A stretch of 64,000 bases of DNA from Herbaspirillum sp. ST 5-3 (GCF_004804275.1 NZ_STGI01000011.1:62001-126000), one strand, 5' to 3'. Counted from the stretch's first letter, positions 51,096 through 62,095 are shown. Made by a program: numbers and translations. Notes: generated by a model from the letters alone, not told the origin.

Positions 51096-51464
51096 TTACT
51101 CGCCCCCGGCCATGAAGCTGTCGACGGCGTCCTTGTCCAGTGTCTTGTTATTCGCCAGTTTGACCGACATCTTTCCGCAAACCGTGCGGCACACGTCGAC
51201 CGTGTTCTGGTCGTCGATGCGGTAATAAACCTGGGTGCCGTCCTTGCGCCGAGCCAGGATCTTCGCGCGATACAGCATGTTCAGCTGGCGCGATACGTTG
51301 GCCTGGGTCGACTCGATTTCCGACACGATCTCGCCTACCGGACGTTCGCCGCCGCACAGTGCATGAAGAATCTTGAGCCGTGTCGGTTCGGAGAGCAGAA
51401 AGAAGTAGTTCGAGACTTCTTCAAACAGCTCCTGCATCTGCCCTTTTGCGAGATTCTTGTCCAT
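51096..51464 (-). CDS. ArsR/SmtB-family regulator, probable sox repressor (SoxR/SqrR-like)
   Basis: 122 residues from the ATG at 51464; earlier starts would cover a dyad at 51480-51505. The winged helix shows LSEPTRLKILHALC, the recognition helix STQANVSRQLNMLYRAKIL and wing RRKDGTQVYYRID. Cys37, about Cys92 and about Cys96 could form a thiol/persulfide switch as in SqrR/BigR-type sulfur sensors; the metal-site CxC of ArsR helix 3 is absent. Upstream of and codirectional with soxC, it is the obvious candidate to repress the sox genes in the absence of sulfide or thiosulfate. Confidence 0.82.
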   Translation of the reverse strand: MDKNLAKGQMQELFEEVSNYFFLLSEPTRLKILHALCGGERPVGEIVSEIESTQANVSRQLNMLYRAKILARRKDGTQVYYRIDDQNTVDVCRTVCGKMSVKLANNKTLDKDAVDSFMAGGE

Positions 51465-51479
51465 GTTCGTCGAAATTTC

Positions 51480-51505
51480 TTTATATGTGTAAGTGCGCAT
51501 ATAAA
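51480..51505. promoter_or_regulatory. 8-bp dyad upstream of the sox regulator gene
   Basis: TTTATATG (51480-51487) and CATATAAA (51498-51505) are exact inverted repeats with a 10-base spacer, 16-41 bases upstream of the regulator ATG. The layout (long A/T-rich arms, 10-base spacer) is that of an ArsR-family operator and the same spacing as the arsR dyad at 32823, suggesting autorepression. Confidence 0.55.
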
Positions 51506-51641
51506 CAAATTCTACGAATCTTTGCAAATCTTTTTGATTGTGCATCGCAACAACCAACCTGCAACCGATCCTTGACCACGCCGGTTTCATCCCCCGCCAA
51601 TGTTCCGGCGTCGACCGCATCGCCGTAACGACGCGCCCGAG

Positions 51642-52637
51642 TCACTGTCCGGCCTTCACCGCTTCTCCGCCTTGTACCCGCCGCTCCTCGCGCGTCAGCT
51701 TGTTGCGCACCTGGACCGAGGTCTCGGCAAAGGCGGAGTCGAGATAAGGTCCGGCCTGGGCGATGATGAATTCCTTGAACGCGGCCGTGGCCGGCGACAG
51801 GTGCTTGTTGCGCAGGTGCGCCGCATACCAGGTCCGCATCATCGGCATGCCCTTCACGTCGAGCACAGCCAGTTCGCCTGCCTTCAGTTCCAGTGCCAGC
51901 GTATGCAGCGAAATGAAGCCAAGGCCAAGGCCGGCGATCACCGCCTGCTTGATGGTTTCATTGCTGCCCATGACCATGCCGCGTTTCGGCTGTATCTGCT
52001 GCTCGCTGAAAAAGCTCTCCATCGCCAGCCGGGTACCCGATCCCTCTTCCCGAATCAGAAACGTCTCCTCGCTCAGATCCGCCGCCTTGATCCTGCGCCG
52101 CGCAGCCAAGGGATGATCGGGTGATGCGATGATCACGTGCGGATGTCGCGCCAGCGGAAACGACAGCACGTCCATCTCCTGCGGCGGCCGCCCCATGATC
52201 GCGAGATCGATCTCGTTGTTGTGCAGGAGCTGGATCAGGTTTTCGCGATTGCTGACGGTGATGCGCAATTCGATCTCGGGATGACTTTGCCTGAACAGCG
52301 CAATCAGTTTCGGTACGAAATACTTCGCCGTGCTGACCAGCGCCACCGTCACCAGGCCGGCGCGCAATCCGGTCAGCGCGGCAAGACTGTCCTGCGCGTT
52401 CTTAATCGCACCCAGCACTTCATGCGCGGTGCGCTCCAGCTGCCTGCCCGCTTCGGTCAGGTACATCTTTTTGCCGATCTTGTCGAACAAAGGCATGCCG
52501 ACCGATTCTTCCAGCTGGCGTATCTGCATCGACACTGCCGGCTGCGTCAGGAAAAGCTCTTCGGACGCCCGCACAAAACTCAGGTGCCGCGCCGCAACAC
52601 TGAAAATCTGCAACTGGCGCATCGTCAGGTTTCTCAT
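51642..52637 (-). CDS. cbbR: LysR-type regulator of the Calvin cycle genes, CbbR
   Basis: 331 residues. The N-terminal helix-turn-helix (SFVRASEELFLTQPAVSMQI, then RQLEESVGMPLFDK) and a periplasmic-binding-like effector domain are present. Three start codons lie in a row (GTG 52643, ATG 52640, ATG 52637); CCGGAG is best placed for the last. Divergent from cbbL with 147 bases between, the standard cbbR-cbbL layout. CbbR responds to metabolites such as NADPH or Calvin intermediates in known species. Confidence 0.92.
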   Translation of the reverse strand: MRNLTMRQLQIFSVAARHLSFVRASEELFLTQPAVSMQIRQLEESVGMPLFDKIGKKMYLTEAGRQLERTAHEVLGAIKNAQDSLAALTGLRAGLVTVALVSTAKYFVPKLIALFRQSHPEIELRITVSNRENLIQLLHNNEIDLAIMGRPPQEMDVLSFPLARHPHVIIASPDHPLAARRRIKAADLSEETFLIREEGSGTRLAMESFFSEQQIQPKRGMVMGSNETIKQAVIAGLGLGFISLHTLALELKAGELAVLDVKGMPMMRTWYAAHLRNKHLSPATAAFKEFIIAQAGPYLDSAFAETSVQVRNKLTREERRVQGGEAVKAGQ

Positions 52638-52665
52638 CATCACTCCGGAAAATTTTCACGTGGCA

Positions 52666-52696
52666 TTACTTAAGCATAACCTTACTTATACCCTAA
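52666..52696 (+). promoter_or_regulatory. tandem CbbR-type boxes in the cbbR-cbbL intergenic region
   Basis: TTACTTAAGCATAA (52666-52679) and TTACTTATACCCTAA (52682-52696) repeat TTACTTA 16 bases apart, each giving a TTA-N8/9-TAA dyad of the LysR kind. They lie about 90-120 bases upstream of the cbbL ATG, where a CbbR recognition and activation site is expected. Confidence 0.4.
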
Positions 52697-52784
52697 TTAT
52701 TATTGAATTTTCTTTATTCATCCACCTGCATACACTTCCGTCATCGCAGCAGTTCACGATAACCCATCAATCAAGGAGTGGCAG

Positions 52785-54206
52785 ATGACTGTCAAGAAGT
52801 ACAGCGCGGGTGTGAAGGAATATCGCAGCACCTATTGGGAGCCTTTCTATACCGTCAAGGACACCGACATCCTTGCCTGCTTCAAGATCACGCCGCAGCC
52901 GGGTGTGGACCGCGAAGAAGCCGCAGCCGCCGTCGCGGCCGAATCCTCGACCGGCACCTGGACCACGGTGTGGACCGACCTGCTGACCGACCTCGACTAC
53001 TACAAGGGCCGTGCCTATCGCATCGAGGATGTGCCCGGCGACGACACTTGCTTCTACGCATTCATCGCTTACCCGATGGACCTGTTCGAAGAAGGCTCGG
53101 TCGTCAACGTCTTTACCTCGCTGGTCGGCAACGTGTTCGGCTTCAAGGCAATCCGCGCGCTGCGCCTGGAAGACGTGCGCTTCCCCATCGCTTATGTCAA
53201 AACCTGCGGCGGCCCGCCGAATGGCATCCAGGTGGAACGCGACAAGATGAACAAGTACGGCCGTCCGCTGCTCGGCTGCACCATCAAGCCCAAGCTCGGC
53301 CTGTCCGCCAAGAACTACGGTCGCGCCGTCTATGAATGCCTGCGCGGCGGTCTGGACTTCACCAAGGATGACGAGAACGTCAACAGCCAACCCTTCATGC
53401 GCTGGCGCGACCGTTTCGACTTCGTGATGGAAGCGATCCACAAGGCCGAGAAGGAAACCGGCGAACGCAAGGGCCACTACCTGAATGTGACCGCGCCGAC
53501 ACCGGAAGAAATGTACAAACGCGCAGAGTACGCCAAATCGATCGGCGCGCCGATCATCATGCACGACTACATCACCGGCGGCTTCTGCGCCAATACCGGC
53601 CTGGCCAACTGGTGCCGCGACAACGGGATGCTGCTGCATATCCATCGCGCGATGCACGCCGTACTCGACCGCAATCCGCACCACGGCATCCACTTCCGCG
53701 TGCTGACCAAGATCCTGCGCCTGTCGGGCGGCGATCACCTGCACTCCGGCACCGTGGTCGGCAAGCTCGAAGGCGACCGCCAGGCAACGCTGGGCTGGAT
53801 CGACCTGATGCGTGAACGCTTCGTGGAAGAAGACCGCAGCCGCGGCATTTTCTTCGATCAGGACTGGGGTTCGATGCCGGGCGTGTTCCCGGTGGCATCC
53901 GGCGGCATTCACGTGTGGCACATGCCGGCGCTGGTTTCCATCTTCGGCGACGACTCGGTGCTGCAGTTCGGCGGCGGAACGCTCGGCCATCCATGGGGCA
54001 ATGCGGCCGGCGCGGCGGCGAATCGCGTGGCACTGGAAGCCTGCGTGGAAGCGCGCAACCAGGGCCGCGAAGTCGAGAAGGAAGGCAAGGACATCCTGAT
54101 CGCTGCCGCCAAGCACTCTCCTGAACTGAGAGCGGCGATGGAAACATGGAAGGAAATCAAGTTCGAATTCGACACGGTCGATAAGCTGGACGTGGTGCAC
54201 AAGTAA
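52785..54206 (+). CDS. cbbL: RuBisCO large subunit, form I (IA type)
   Basis: It carboxylates ribulose 1,5-bisphosphate. 473 residues. Active-site elements: [11 protein letters not shown] (catalytic Lys), [10 protein letters not shown] (carbamylated Lys followed by the Asp-Glu metal ligands), HIHRAMH and loop 6 [10 protein letters not shown]. The N-terminus ([17 protein letters not shown]) and the following cbbS, cbbQ and cbbO point to the form IA (green-like) lineage rather than red-like IC. AAGGAGTGG lies upstream of the ATG. Confidence 0.97.
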   Translation: MTVKKYSAGVKEYRSTYWEPFYTVKDTDILACFKITPQPGVDREEAAAAVAAESSTGTWTTVWTDLLTDLDYYKGRAYRIEDVPGDDTCFYAFIAYPMDLFEEGSVVNVFTSLVGNVFGFKAIRALRLEDVRFPIAYVKTCGGPPNGIQVERDKMNKYGRPLLGCTIKPKLGLSAKNYGRAVYECLRGGLDFTKDDENVNSQPFMRWRDRFDFVMEAIHKAEKETGERKGHYLNVTAPTPEEMYKRAEYAKSIGAPIIMHDYITGGFCANTGLANWCRDNGMLLHIHRAMHAVLDRNPHHGIHFRVLTKILRLSGGDHLHSGTVVGKLEGDRQATLGWIDLMRERFVEEDRSRGIFFDQDWGSMPGVFPVASGGIHVWHMPALVSIFGDDSVLQFGGGTLGHPWGNAAGAAANRVALEACVEARNQGREVEKEGKDILIAAAKHSPELRAAMETWKEIKFEFDTVDKLDVVHK

Positions 54207-54258
54207 GCACAAACAAGCGCAGCCATCGCTCGCAAAGAAACAGCATCGGAGATATCAA

Positions 54259-54615
54259 ATGAGTGAAATGCAAGACTACAAATCGCGCCTGTCCGACCCG
54301 GCCAGCCGCAAGTTCGAAACCTTTTCCTACCTGCCGGAGATGGATGACGAACGCATCCGCAAGCAGGTCGCCTACCTGGTGAGCAAGGGCTGGAATCCGG
54401 CCATCGAACATAGCGAGCCGGAAAACGCCTTCGACCATTACTGGTACATGTGGAAGCTGCCGATGTTCGGCGAAACCGATGTCAGTGCCATCCTGGCCGA
54501 GGCCGAAGCCTGCCATCGCGCCAATCCGAATCATCACGTGCGGCTGATCGGCTACGACAACTTCAAGCAGAGCCAGGGCGCGTCGATGGTGGTGTACCGC
54601 GGCAAGACTGTCTGA
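54259..54615 (+). CDS. cbbS: RuBisCO small subunit
   Basis: 118 residues, with the form IA features [19 protein letters not shown] near the start and [20 protein letters not shown] in the middle. It caps the L8 core to give L8S8. It follows cbbL by 52 bases and is followed by a terminator-like hairpin before cbbQ. Confidence 0.97.
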   Translation: MSEMQDYKSRLSDPASRKFETFSYLPEMDDERIRKQVAYLVSKGWNPAIEHSEPENAFDHYWYMWKLPMFGETDVSAILAEAEACHRANPNHHVRLIGYDNFKQSQGASMVVYRGKTV

Positions 54616-54685
54616 CCGAGAACGGCAACATTTTCGGGCGAGGTTGCTGCGTCCCTTTTTTCTGTCGCAGCAGGCCTCTTTTGGG

Positions 54686-54717
54686 CGGCGGGACATGCCG
54701 TCCCGTCGCAGCTTTTT
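54686..54717 (+). terminator. terminator/attenuator between cbbS and cbbQ
   Basis: CGGCGGGAC (54686-54694) pairs with GTCCCGTCG (54700-54708) through a 9-bp stem with one G-T pair and an ATGCC loop, followed by CAGC and seven Ts. It is a good intrinsic terminator shape 70 bases after cbbS. It may let RuBisCO transcripts exceed those of cbbQO. Confidence 0.65.
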
Positions 54718-54729
54718 TTAAACCGCATC

Positions 54730-55533
54730 ATGACTGATCCGATCGCACAATACCGTTTTCGGGAAGAGCCTTATTACCGCGCCACCGGCGACGAGATCGC
54801 CTTGTACGAGGCCGCCTATTCGGCCCGCATGCCGATGATGCTCAAGGGACCGACCGGCTGCGGAAAGACCCGATTTGTCGAATACATGGCGTGGCGCCTG
54901 GACCGGCCGCTGATCACCGTCGCCTGCAATGAAGACATGACGGCATCCGATCTGGTCGGGCGCTTCCTGCTCGGTGCCGAAGGTACGCACTGGCAGGATG
55001 GCCCGCTGGCACTGGCTGCGCGTCATGGCGCGATCTGCTATCTCGACGAAGTGGTGGAAGCGCGCCAGGACACGACGGTCGTCATCCACCCGTTGACGGA
55101 CAGTCGGCGTGTGCTGCCGCTCGACAAGAAGGGCGAACTGGTGCGCGCCCATCCCGATTTCCAGATCGTGATCTCCTACAACCCGGGCTATCAAAGCCTG
55201 ATGAAGGACCTCAAGCAATCGACAAAGCAACGCTTCTGCGCGCTCGATTTCGACTATCCCGCGAAGCAGGTCGAACTGGAAGTGATCGTGCATGAAACCG
55301 GCGTGGACGAGGACATCGCGAACCGCCTGGTCGGCATCGCCGAACGGGGTCGCAACCTGAAAGGTCATGGACTGGACGAAGGCATCTCCACGCGCATGCT
55401 GGTGTACGCAGGTTCCCTGATTGCCAAGGGCATCAAGCCGCTCGACGCCTGTCGCATGGCACTGGTGCGGCCGCTCACCGATGATCCTGACATGCGCGAC
55501 GCACTCGACGCCGCTGTCACTACCTATTTCTGA
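54730..55533 (+). CDS. cbbQ: CbbQ AAA+ RuBisCO activase subunit
   Basis: 267 residues of a MoxR-type AAA+ ATPase: Walker A GPTGCGKT near 39-46, Walker [11 protein letters not shown], sensor and arginine-finger regions ([21 protein letters not shown]). With CbbO it forms the Q2O5-type motor that removes inhibitory sugar phosphates from form IA RuBisCO. The ATG lies 9 bases after the T-tract of the preceding hairpin. cbbO starts 9 bases after its stop. Confidence 0.95.
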   Translation: MTDPIAQYRFREEPYYRATGDEIALYEAAYSARMPMMLKGPTGCGKTRFVEYMAWRLDRPLITVACNEDMTASDLVGRFLLGAEGTHWQDGPLALAARHGAICYLDEVVEARQDTTVVIHPLTDSRRVLPLDKKGELVRAHPDFQIVISYNPGYQSLMKDLKQSTKQRFCALDFDYPAKQVELEVIVHETGVDEDIANRLVGIAERGRNLKGHGLDEGISTRMLVYAGSLIAKGIKPLDACRMALVRPLTDDPDMRDALDAAVTTYF

Positions 55534-55542
55534 CAACGAACC

Positions 55543-57858
55543 ATGCTGGCCGCGCAAACCGACATCAGCGAGCTACCGGGCAAGGTCCAGGACGCGATCG
55601 ATGCGTCTGCCGCGCAGGCAGCGAAGGCGTTCACGCCGCACGGCCTGCTGTCATATCACGCCGGCATTGCCGCCCTGTGCCGACTCGGGCGCGGAGACGG
55701 CCTTGCTCTCGCATTCATCAATGCGGCACCGTCGATTGCGCGCGAACTGGGCGAGGATGTGCTCGACGAACTGGTGCAGGAAGCCTTGCGGCTGGCTTCA
55801 AAAACCAGCGGCGCCGTGATCGAGAGACTGCTGGAAACGGCGCCCCTTGCCGCTTCCCGGCTCGGCGACGCTGAAGTGTTTCATGGCTATCTGTCGCTGA
55901 TCCATCACATCTCGGCCAACGCCCCGCGCGCGCTGCGGCCGATGCTCGACAGGCTGGATACCCTGCTCGGCCAGCTCACGCTCGGCGGGCTGCGGCGCTG
56001 GGCGCAGTGGGGCATTCAGGCGCATCGCACGCATTTCGACGATCAGATGCGCTACTTCGGCCTCGACAGCGCGGAATCGCTCGCCATCCTGCAACAGGAG
56101 CGGCGCGGGACGCTGTTTGTCGATGTGCACCGGCGCATCGGCATGTACCTGCGCGCCCTGTTCGGCCGCGATTTCATCATGCGCCCGACCGCAGGCGATT
56201 TCGAGTCGCGCAACGGCTATCGGCCTACCATCGATGAATACCTGATCCACTTGCCCGACGCCTACGATGACGTCGGCGATGTCGGCGGACTCGACATCTA
56301 TCGCGCTGCGGCGGTGCATGCTGCGGCGCATGTCGTCTACACCACCGACCGGCTTTCTGCGGAAGGTCTGAGCCCATTGCAGATTGCGGCCGTCGATGTG
56401 GTGGAAGATGCGCGCGTAGAAGCGCTCGCCATGCAGCATTTTCCCAACTTGCGCCTGCTGTGGTCGCGACTGCACGCGGCAAGCCCGGCACAATGCGCCA
56501 CCCTCGGCGACTACCTTGACCGTGTGGCGCGCGTACTGCTCGATCCGGCGTATGTCGATGACGATGCGATCGTCGCCGATGCGCGGTCGCGCTTTGCGCG
56601 AGCGCACCGGGACTTGCGCAGCAATCTCGTCTCGCACGACATCGGACTCGCGTTGGCCGAAAGACTCTCCGCCCTCCCCGTCGTCTTCCGTGCGGCCGAT
56701 GCCGTCCGGTCAGCACCTTATCGCGATGACAACCGCCATACTTGGGAATACCGTGGCTATGACACGCGCGCCGCGCTGGAAGAGCGATACCGCTTCTCGC
56801 GCCAGCAGCGCCGGCACGTGAACCTGATGGAGTTCGTCAACGAGATCGATACCGAGACGGCCGGCGACGACGCGCAAGAGGTCTGGGTACTGAAGAGCGA
56901 ACTCTTTCCCTATGAAGACCGTGGCGTCTCGTATAACGCCATCGAAGGCGCGCAGGCGCAGGCGGCTCCACTGCCCTATCCCGAGTGGGACTATCGCATC
57001 CAGATGCAGCGCCCCGCCTGGGCGCAGATCATCGAGTCGCTTCCCGCCCCGGGCGATGCCGCGCGCATCGATGCCATTCTTGCACGTCACAAGCCCTTGA
57101 TCGGGCGGCTGCATCGCCTGATCGAAGCCATGCAACCGCAAGGCGTGCAGCGCCTGCGCAAGCAGGAGGACGGCGACGAGATCGACCTGAATGCCGTACT
57201 CGATGCATGGACCGACCTGCAACGCGGCCAGATGCCCGACAGCCGCTTCATGCTGCGTCACAAGCGTTCGGTGCGCGATATCGCGGTGCTGATCCTGCTG
57301 GACCTGTCGGAATCGGCGAACGAGAAGCTTGCCGGTTCGGAGCAACGCATCATCGACCTCGCGCTGGAGGCGACCGCCCTGACTGCGGACACGCTCGAAC
57401 GCATCGGCGATCCGTTTGCGATCCATGGTTTCCAGTCGGACAGCAGGCACGCGGTGCACTACCGTCGTTTCAAGGATTTCAAGCAGGCTTACGACGCGGC
57501 AGCGAAAGGCCGCCTGTGCGGCATGCGCGCCGAGCTGTCCACGCGCATGGGCGCAGCCTTGCGGCATGCGACGCACCTGATGCAAAAGCAGCCACAACGG
57601 CAGAAACTGATCCTGGTGCTGACCGATGGCGCGCCGGCGGATGTGGACGAACGCGATCCGCAGTACTTGCGCCAGGACGCGAAGAAGGCCGTCGAGGAAG
57701 CGCGGCGCGCGGGCGTCACGACCTTCTGCCTGAGTCTCGATCCGCAGGCGGACGATTATGTCGAGCGCATTTTCGGCAGAAGCCATGCGATGGTTCTGGA
57801 TAACATCGCGCGCCTGCCCGAGAAGTTGCCGGCGCTCTATGCGGCGTTAACAAAATGA
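55543..57858 (+). CDS. cbbO: CbbO VWA-domain RuBisCO activase subunit
   Basis: 771 residues. A long helical N-terminal part (about 1-540) precedes a von Willebrand A domain (about 570-771) whose metal-ion-dependent adhesion site reads DLSES (LILLDLSESANEKL), with TDGAPADVDERD further on. In known systems the MIDAS docks on a RuBisCO acidic residue while CbbQ supplies ATP hydrolysis. It is the last gene before a 153-base A/T-rich gap and the fbp operon. Confidence 0.94.
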   Translation: MLAAQTDISELPGKVQDAIDASAAQAAKAFTPHGLLSYHAGIAALCRLGRGDGLALAFINAAPSIARELGEDVLDELVQEALRLASKTSGAVIERLLETAPLAASRLGDAEVFHGYLSLIHHISANAPRALRPMLDRLDTLLGQLTLGGLRRWAQWGIQAHRTHFDDQMRYFGLDSAESLAILQQERRGTLFVDVHRRIGMYLRALFGRDFIMRPTAGDFESRNGYRPTIDEYLIHLPDAYDDVGDVGGLDIYRAAAVHAAAHVVYTTDRLSAEGLSPLQIAAVDVVEDARVEALAMQHFPNLRLLWSRLHAASPAQCATLGDYLDRVARVLLDPAYVDDDAIVADARSRFARAHRDLRSNLVSHDIGLALAERLSALPVVFRAADAVRSAPYRDDNRHTWEYRGYDTRAALEERYRFSRQQRRHVNLMEFVNEIDTETAGDDAQEVWVLKSELFPYEDRGVSYNAIEGAQAQAAPLPYPEWDYRIQMQRPAWAQIIESLPAPGDAARIDAILARHKPLIGRLHRLIEAMQPQGVQRLRKQEDGDEIDLNAVLDAWTDLQRGQMPDSRFMLRHKRSVRDIAVLILLDLSESANEKLAGSEQRIIDLALEATALTADTLERIGDPFAIHGFQSDSRHAVHYRRFKDFKQAYDAAAKGRLCGMRAELSTRMGAALRHATHLMQKQPQRQKLILVLTDGAPADVDERDPQYLRQDAKKAVEEARRAGVTTFCLSLDPQADDYVERIFGRSHAMVLDNIARLPEKLPALYAALTK

Positions 57859-57974
57859 GCTGCCTTTTTGCTATGGCAAGGAACGTGACTCCGACACCGA
57901 CAAGGCCGGCGTTCGATAAGCGGAATTTATATTCACCTTAAAAACATCTGACTGTATATTATTTACCTAGTTAG

Positions 57975-57992
57975 TTATATTGAGATATATAA
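57975..57992. promoter_or_regulatory. A/T-rich dyad upstream of fbp
   Basis: TTATAT-TGAGAT-ATATAA lies 20 bases upstream of the fbp ATG in a strongly A/T-rich segment (57920-58000). It is a plausible promoter or CbbR-type site for a second cbb transcription unit. Confidence 0.35.
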
Positions 57993-58011
57993 CATAATAA
58001 TTGGAGACACC

Positions 58012-59091
58012 ATGCCCAACGGACGCACCACCTTCAGCAAGTTCATCATCGAGCAGCAGAACCGGCTCGAGACCGCCGATACCGACCTGACGGCATTGCT
58101 CAACGATGTACAGACCGCATGCAAGTACATCGCGTCAGCCATCTCGCGCGGCGCACTGAACGGCAGGCTGGGCAGCACCGCCCAGATCAATGTTCAGGGC
58201 GAGACGCAGAAGGAACTCGACATCGTTTCGAATGAAATCTTCATCGAAAGCTGCGCGCTCGGCGGCCAGCTTGCGGGCATGGCATCGGAGGAAATGGAGG
58301 ATGTCTATCCGGTGACCAATCCGTCCAAGCGCGGGCGCTTCCTGCTGGTGTTCGATCCGCTCGACGGTTCCTCCAATATCGACGTCAACGTGTCCGTCGG
58401 TTCGATCTTCTCCATCCTGCGCGCCCCCGATGACAAGGCAAGGGTCGCCGCGGACGACTTTCTCCAGCCCGGCACGCAGCAGGTCGCGGCCGGCTACGCA
58501 ATCTATGGCCCCGTGTCGATGATCGTGCTGACCATGGGCGACGGCGTGAACGGCTTCACGCTCGACCGCGAGATCGGCGCGTTCATCCTCACGCATCCTA
58601 ACCTTCGCATTCCGTCGGATACGTGCGAGTTCGCAATCAACACCTCCAATGCGCGCTTCTGGGAACCGCCGGTGCGCCGCTACGTCGAGGAATGCGTGGC
58701 AGGACGGACCGGCCCGCGCGAAGCCGACTTCAACATGCGCTGGATCGCATCGATGGTGGCCGAAATCCATCGCATCCTGATGCGCGGCGGCCTGTTCATG
58801 TACCCGCGCGACAGCAAGGATCCGGCCAAGGCCGGCCGTCTGCGACTGCTGTACGAAGCCAATCCGATGAGCATGATCGTGGAACAGGCAGGCGGACTCG
58901 CCTCCACCGGCTACGAACGCATACTCGAAGTCAAACCATCCAATCTGCATCAGCGCATTCCAGTGATCCTGGGTTCGTGCAATGAAGTCCGGCGTCTTGA
59001 GCAATATCACGCCGATCACGCGGCAGGTACGGACAAACCGTTCGAATCGCCGCTGTTCAATACACGCAGCCTGTTCATGCAGCCCGTATAA
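58012..59091 (+). CDS. fbp: class I fructose-1,6-bisphosphatase
   Basis: 359 residues. The metal/phosphate motif [14 protein letters not shown] and the upstream acidic SEEMED are intact, and [18 protein letters not shown] with the family's C-terminal region are present. It converts fructose 1,6-bisphosphate to fructose 6-phosphate in the Calvin cycle. TTGGAGACACC precedes the ATG. Twenty bases separate it from prk. It may be designated cbbF. Confidence 0.95.
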   Translation: MPNGRTTFSKFIIEQQNRLETADTDLTALLNDVQTACKYIASAISRGALNGRLGSTAQINVQGETQKELDIVSNEIFIESCALGGQLAGMASEEMEDVYPVTNPSKRGRFLLVFDPLDGSSNIDVNVSVGSIFSILRAPDDKARVAADDFLQPGTQQVAAGYAIYGPVSMIVLTMGDGVNGFTLDREIGAFILTHPNLRIPSDTCEFAINTSNARFWEPPVRRYVEECVAGRTGPREADFNMRWIASMVAEIHRILMRGGLFMYPRDSKDPAKAGRLRLLYEANPMSMIVEQAGGLASTGYERILEVKPSNLHQRIPVILGSCNEVRRLEQYHADHAAGTDKPFESPLFNTRSLFMQPV

Positions 59092-59111
59092 CCCAATCAC
59101 TGGATATCGCC

Positions 59112-59981
59112 ATGTCAAAGAAACATCCCATCATCGCCATCACCGGCTCGTCCGGTGCCGGCACATCGACGGTCACCAAGACCTTCGAACACATCTTCCG
59201 CCGCGAAGGCCTGACCGCTGCCATCGTCGAGGGCGACTCCTTCCATCGTTTCGATCGACAGACGATGAAAGTCCGCATGGCGGAAGAGCTCGCCGCCGGC
59301 AACCAGCACTTCAGCCACTTCGGCCCGCAGGCCAACCTGTTCGAAGAACTCGAAGGCCTGTTCCGCCGCTATGGCGAAACCGGCAGCGGCATGGTACGGA
59401 AATACCTGCATAACGAAGAGGAAGCGGCGCCCTACCATCAGGAACCGGGCACCTTCACACCGTGGGAAGAAATCCCGGCCGGCACCGACCTGCTGTTCTA
59501 CGAAGGGCTGCATGGCGCAGCAGTTGACGGCAACATCGATGTGGGCCGCCATGCCGATCTGCTGGTCGGCGTGGTCCCCACCATCAACCTCGAATGGACG
59601 CAGAAGCTGATTCGCGACAAGAGCCAGCGCGGCTACTCGCAGGAGGCGGTGGTCGACACGATCCTGCGCCGCATGCCGGATTACGTGAAATACATCTGCC
59701 CGCAATTCTCGCGCACGCACGTCAATTTCCAGCGCGTGCCGATGGTGGACACCTCCAACCCGTTCATCACGCGCGACATCCCGACGGCGGATGAAAGCAT
59801 GGTCGTGATCCGCTTTGCCAACCCGAAGGGTATCGACTTCCCCTACCTGCTGTCCATGCTGCACGATTCATGGATGTCACGCCCCAATATCATCGTCGTC
59901 CCCGGCGGCAAGATGAGCCTGGCGATGCAGCTGATCTTCACGCCGATGATTCTGCGGCTGACGGAGATGAAGAAAAAGTAA
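59112..59981 (+). CDS. prk: phosphoribulokinase
   Basis: 289 residues of the bacterial octameric class. P-loop GSSGAGTST near 12-20, then [11 protein letters not shown] and EGLHGA, and the substrate region [15 protein letters not shown]. It makes ribulose 1,5-bisphosphate from ribulose 5-phosphate and ATP; together with cbbL it defines a working Calvin cycle. It may be designated cbbP. Confidence 0.96.
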   Translation: MSKKHPIIAITGSSGAGTSTVTKTFEHIFRREGLTAAIVEGDSFHRFDRQTMKVRMAEELAAGNQHFSHFGPQANLFEELEGLFRRYGETGSGMVRKYLHNEEEAAPYHQEPGTFTPWEEIPAGTDLLFYEGLHGAAVDGNIDVGRHADLLVGVVPTINLEWTQKLIRDKSQRGYSQEAVVDTILRRMPDYVKYICPQFSRTHVNFQRVPMVDTSNPFITRDIPTADESMVVIRFANPKGIDFPYLLSMLHDSWMSRPNIIVVPGGKMSLAMQLIFTPMILRLTEMKKK

Positions 59982-60094
59982 GGCAACGCTGTCGGCACGC
60001 TCGACCGACCGCACAGCACCCATGCAGAGCGGACACGATGTCGTGCCCGCCGGGCCCGCTTTCGCCTGGAATATCCGACTTAACAGGAAGACAC

Positions 60095-62095
60095 ATGACC
60101 ATCACCCGCCAGCAACTGTCAAATGCCCTGCGCTTTTTGGCCATCGACGCCGTGCAGGCCGCCAATTCCGGCCACCCCGGCATGCCCATGGGCATGGCCG
60201 ATATCGCCGAGGTGCTGTGGCGCCGCTACCTGCGCCACAATCCGTCCAATCCGCGCTGGATCGACCGCGACCGCTTCGTTGTCTCCAACGGCCACGGATC
60301 GATGCTGCTGTATGCGCTGCTCCACCTGAGCGGCTACGATCTGCCGATGGAGGAACTGAAACGGTTCCGCCAGATGCATTCCAAGACGCCCGGCCACCCC
60401 GAATACGGCATCACGTCCGGCGTCGAAACCACCACCGGTCCGCTCGGCCAGGGCATCACGAACGCGGTTGGCATGGCGCTGGCGGAGAGGCTGCTCGCCG
60501 ACGAGTTCAATCGCCCCGAGCATGTCATCATCGATCACACCACCTACGTCTTCCTCGGCGACGGCTGCCTGATGGAAGGCATTTCGCACGAAGCCTGCTC
60601 GCTGGCCGGCACGCTCAAGCTCGGCAAGCTGATCTGCTTCTATGACGACAATGGCATTTCCATCGATGGCCATGTCGAGCACTGGTTTGCCGACGACACG
60701 CCGCGACGCTTCGAAGCCTATGGATGGCAGGTGATCCCGAACATCGATGGACACGACCACGAGGCGATCGACAAGGCGATCCAGCAGGCACGCAACGAGT
60801 CCGGCAAGCCGACGCTGATCTGCTGCAAGACCGTGATCGGCAAGGGCAGTCCCAACAAGGCCGGCACGCATGATGTGCACGGCGCGGCATTGGGCGAAAA
60901 GGAAATCGCGGCGACGCGTGCGGCCCTCGACTGGCCTTACGCGCCCTTCGAGATTCCCGACCGCATCCGTGCCGAATGGGACAACCGCGAGCGCGGCGCC
61001 ATGATCGAGCGCGCATGGAACGAACGTTACGTCGCCTATGCCGCGCAATATCCGCAGGAAGCCATCGAACTCATGCGCCGCATGGCCGGCCATCTGCCGG
61101 AAGGATGGTCGGTGCATGCGCTGGAAGCGCAGCACGAGACCTGCCGCAAGGGCGAGACCGTGGCCACCCGCAAGGCATCGCAGAACGCCATCGAAGCCCT
61201 TGCGCCCAGACTGCCGGAACTGCTGGGCGGTTCCGCCGACCTGACCAGCTCCAACCTGACCAATTGGAGCGGATCGGTCGCGGTGCGCGCCGACAAGCGC
61301 GGCAATCATATCAACTACGGCGTGCGCGAATTCGGCATGAGCGCCATCATGAACGGCATCGCCCTGCACGGCGGCTACATTCCCTACGGCGGCACCTTCC
61401 TCACCTTCTCGGATTACAGCCGCAATGCCTTGCGCATGGCCGCGCTGATGCAGATCCGCTCGATCTTCGTGTTCACGCACGACTCCATCGGCCTCGGCGA
61501 AGACGGCCCGACGCATCAGCCCATCGAGCACGTGACAAGTCTGCGCATCGTTCCCAACATGAGCGTCTGGCGTCCATGCGACACCAGCGAAACCATGGCT
61601 GCCTGGAGCGCCGCGATCGAGCGCAGGAACGGCCCGACCGCGCTGATCCTGTCGCGCCAGAACCTGCCCTTCCAGGCACGCACGCCGGACCAGGTGATCG
61701 CGATTCGCCGCGGCGGATACATCCTGTCGGAAGCAGCCGACGGCAAACCGGTTGCAATCCTGATGGCAACCGGCTCGGAAGTCATGTTCGCGATGGATGC
61801 GCAGCGCGCGCTGGCCGAGGACGGGATTTTCGTGCGCGTGGTATCCATGCCGTCCACCACGGAATTCGACATGCAGGGCGACACCTACCGCCGCAGCGTG
61901 CTGCTGCCGGAGGTGCCGAAGATTGCAATGGAAGCCGGCGTCACCGATCTCTGGCACAAGTACGTCGGCGACAAGGGCCGCGTGATCGGCATCAACAGTT
62001 TCGGCGAATCCGCACCCGCGCCGCAACTCTACAAACATTTCGGACTGACCGCCGCAGCGCTGTGCGAAGCAGTCAAGGACATGCTGGGGAAATAA
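60095..62095 (+). CDS. tkt: transketolase
   Basis: 666 residues from the ATG at 60095 (AGGAAG upstream; the frame stays open upstream without support). Thiamine-diphosphate motifs: [50 protein letters not shown]. It transfers two-carbon units for ribulose 5-phosphate regeneration. It is followed 3 bases later by the phosphatase gene. It may be designated cbbT. Confidence 0.96.
   Translation: MTITRQQLSNALRFLAIDAVQAANSGHPGMPMGMADIAEVLWRRYLRHNPSNPRWIDRDRFVVSNGHGSMLLYALLHLSGYDLPMEELKRFRQMHSKTPGHPEYGITSGVETTTGPLGQGITNAVGMALAERLLADEFNRPEHVIIDHTTYVFLGDGCLMEGISHEACSLAGTLKLGKLICFYDDNGISIDGHVEHWFADDTPRRFEAYGWQVIPNIDGHDHEAIDKAIQQARNESGKPTLICCKTVIGKGSPNKAGTHDVHGAALGEKEIAATRAALDWPYAPFEIPDRIRAEWDNRERGAMIERAWNERYVAYAAQYPQEAIELMRRMAGHLPEGWSVHALEAQHETCRKGETVATRKASQNAIEALAPRLPELLGGSADLTSSNLTNWSGSVAVRADKRGNHINYGVREFGMSAIMNGIALHGGYIPYGGTFLTFSDYSRNALRMAALMQIRSIFVFTHDSIGLGEDGPTHQPIEHVTSLRIVPNMSVWRPCDTSETMAAWSAAIERRNGPTALILSRQNLPFQARTPDQVIAIRRGGYILSEAADGKPVAILMATGSEVMFAMDAQRALAEDGIFVRVVSMPSTTEFDMQGDTYRRSVLLPEVPKIAMEAGVTDLWHKYVGDKGRVIGINSFGESAPAPQLYKHFGLTAAALCEAVKDMLGK

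Noticed and set aside
52767-54212. 481-codon open frame opposite cbbL
   Set aside because: The cbbL strand is unambiguous; the antisense frame has shadow composition.
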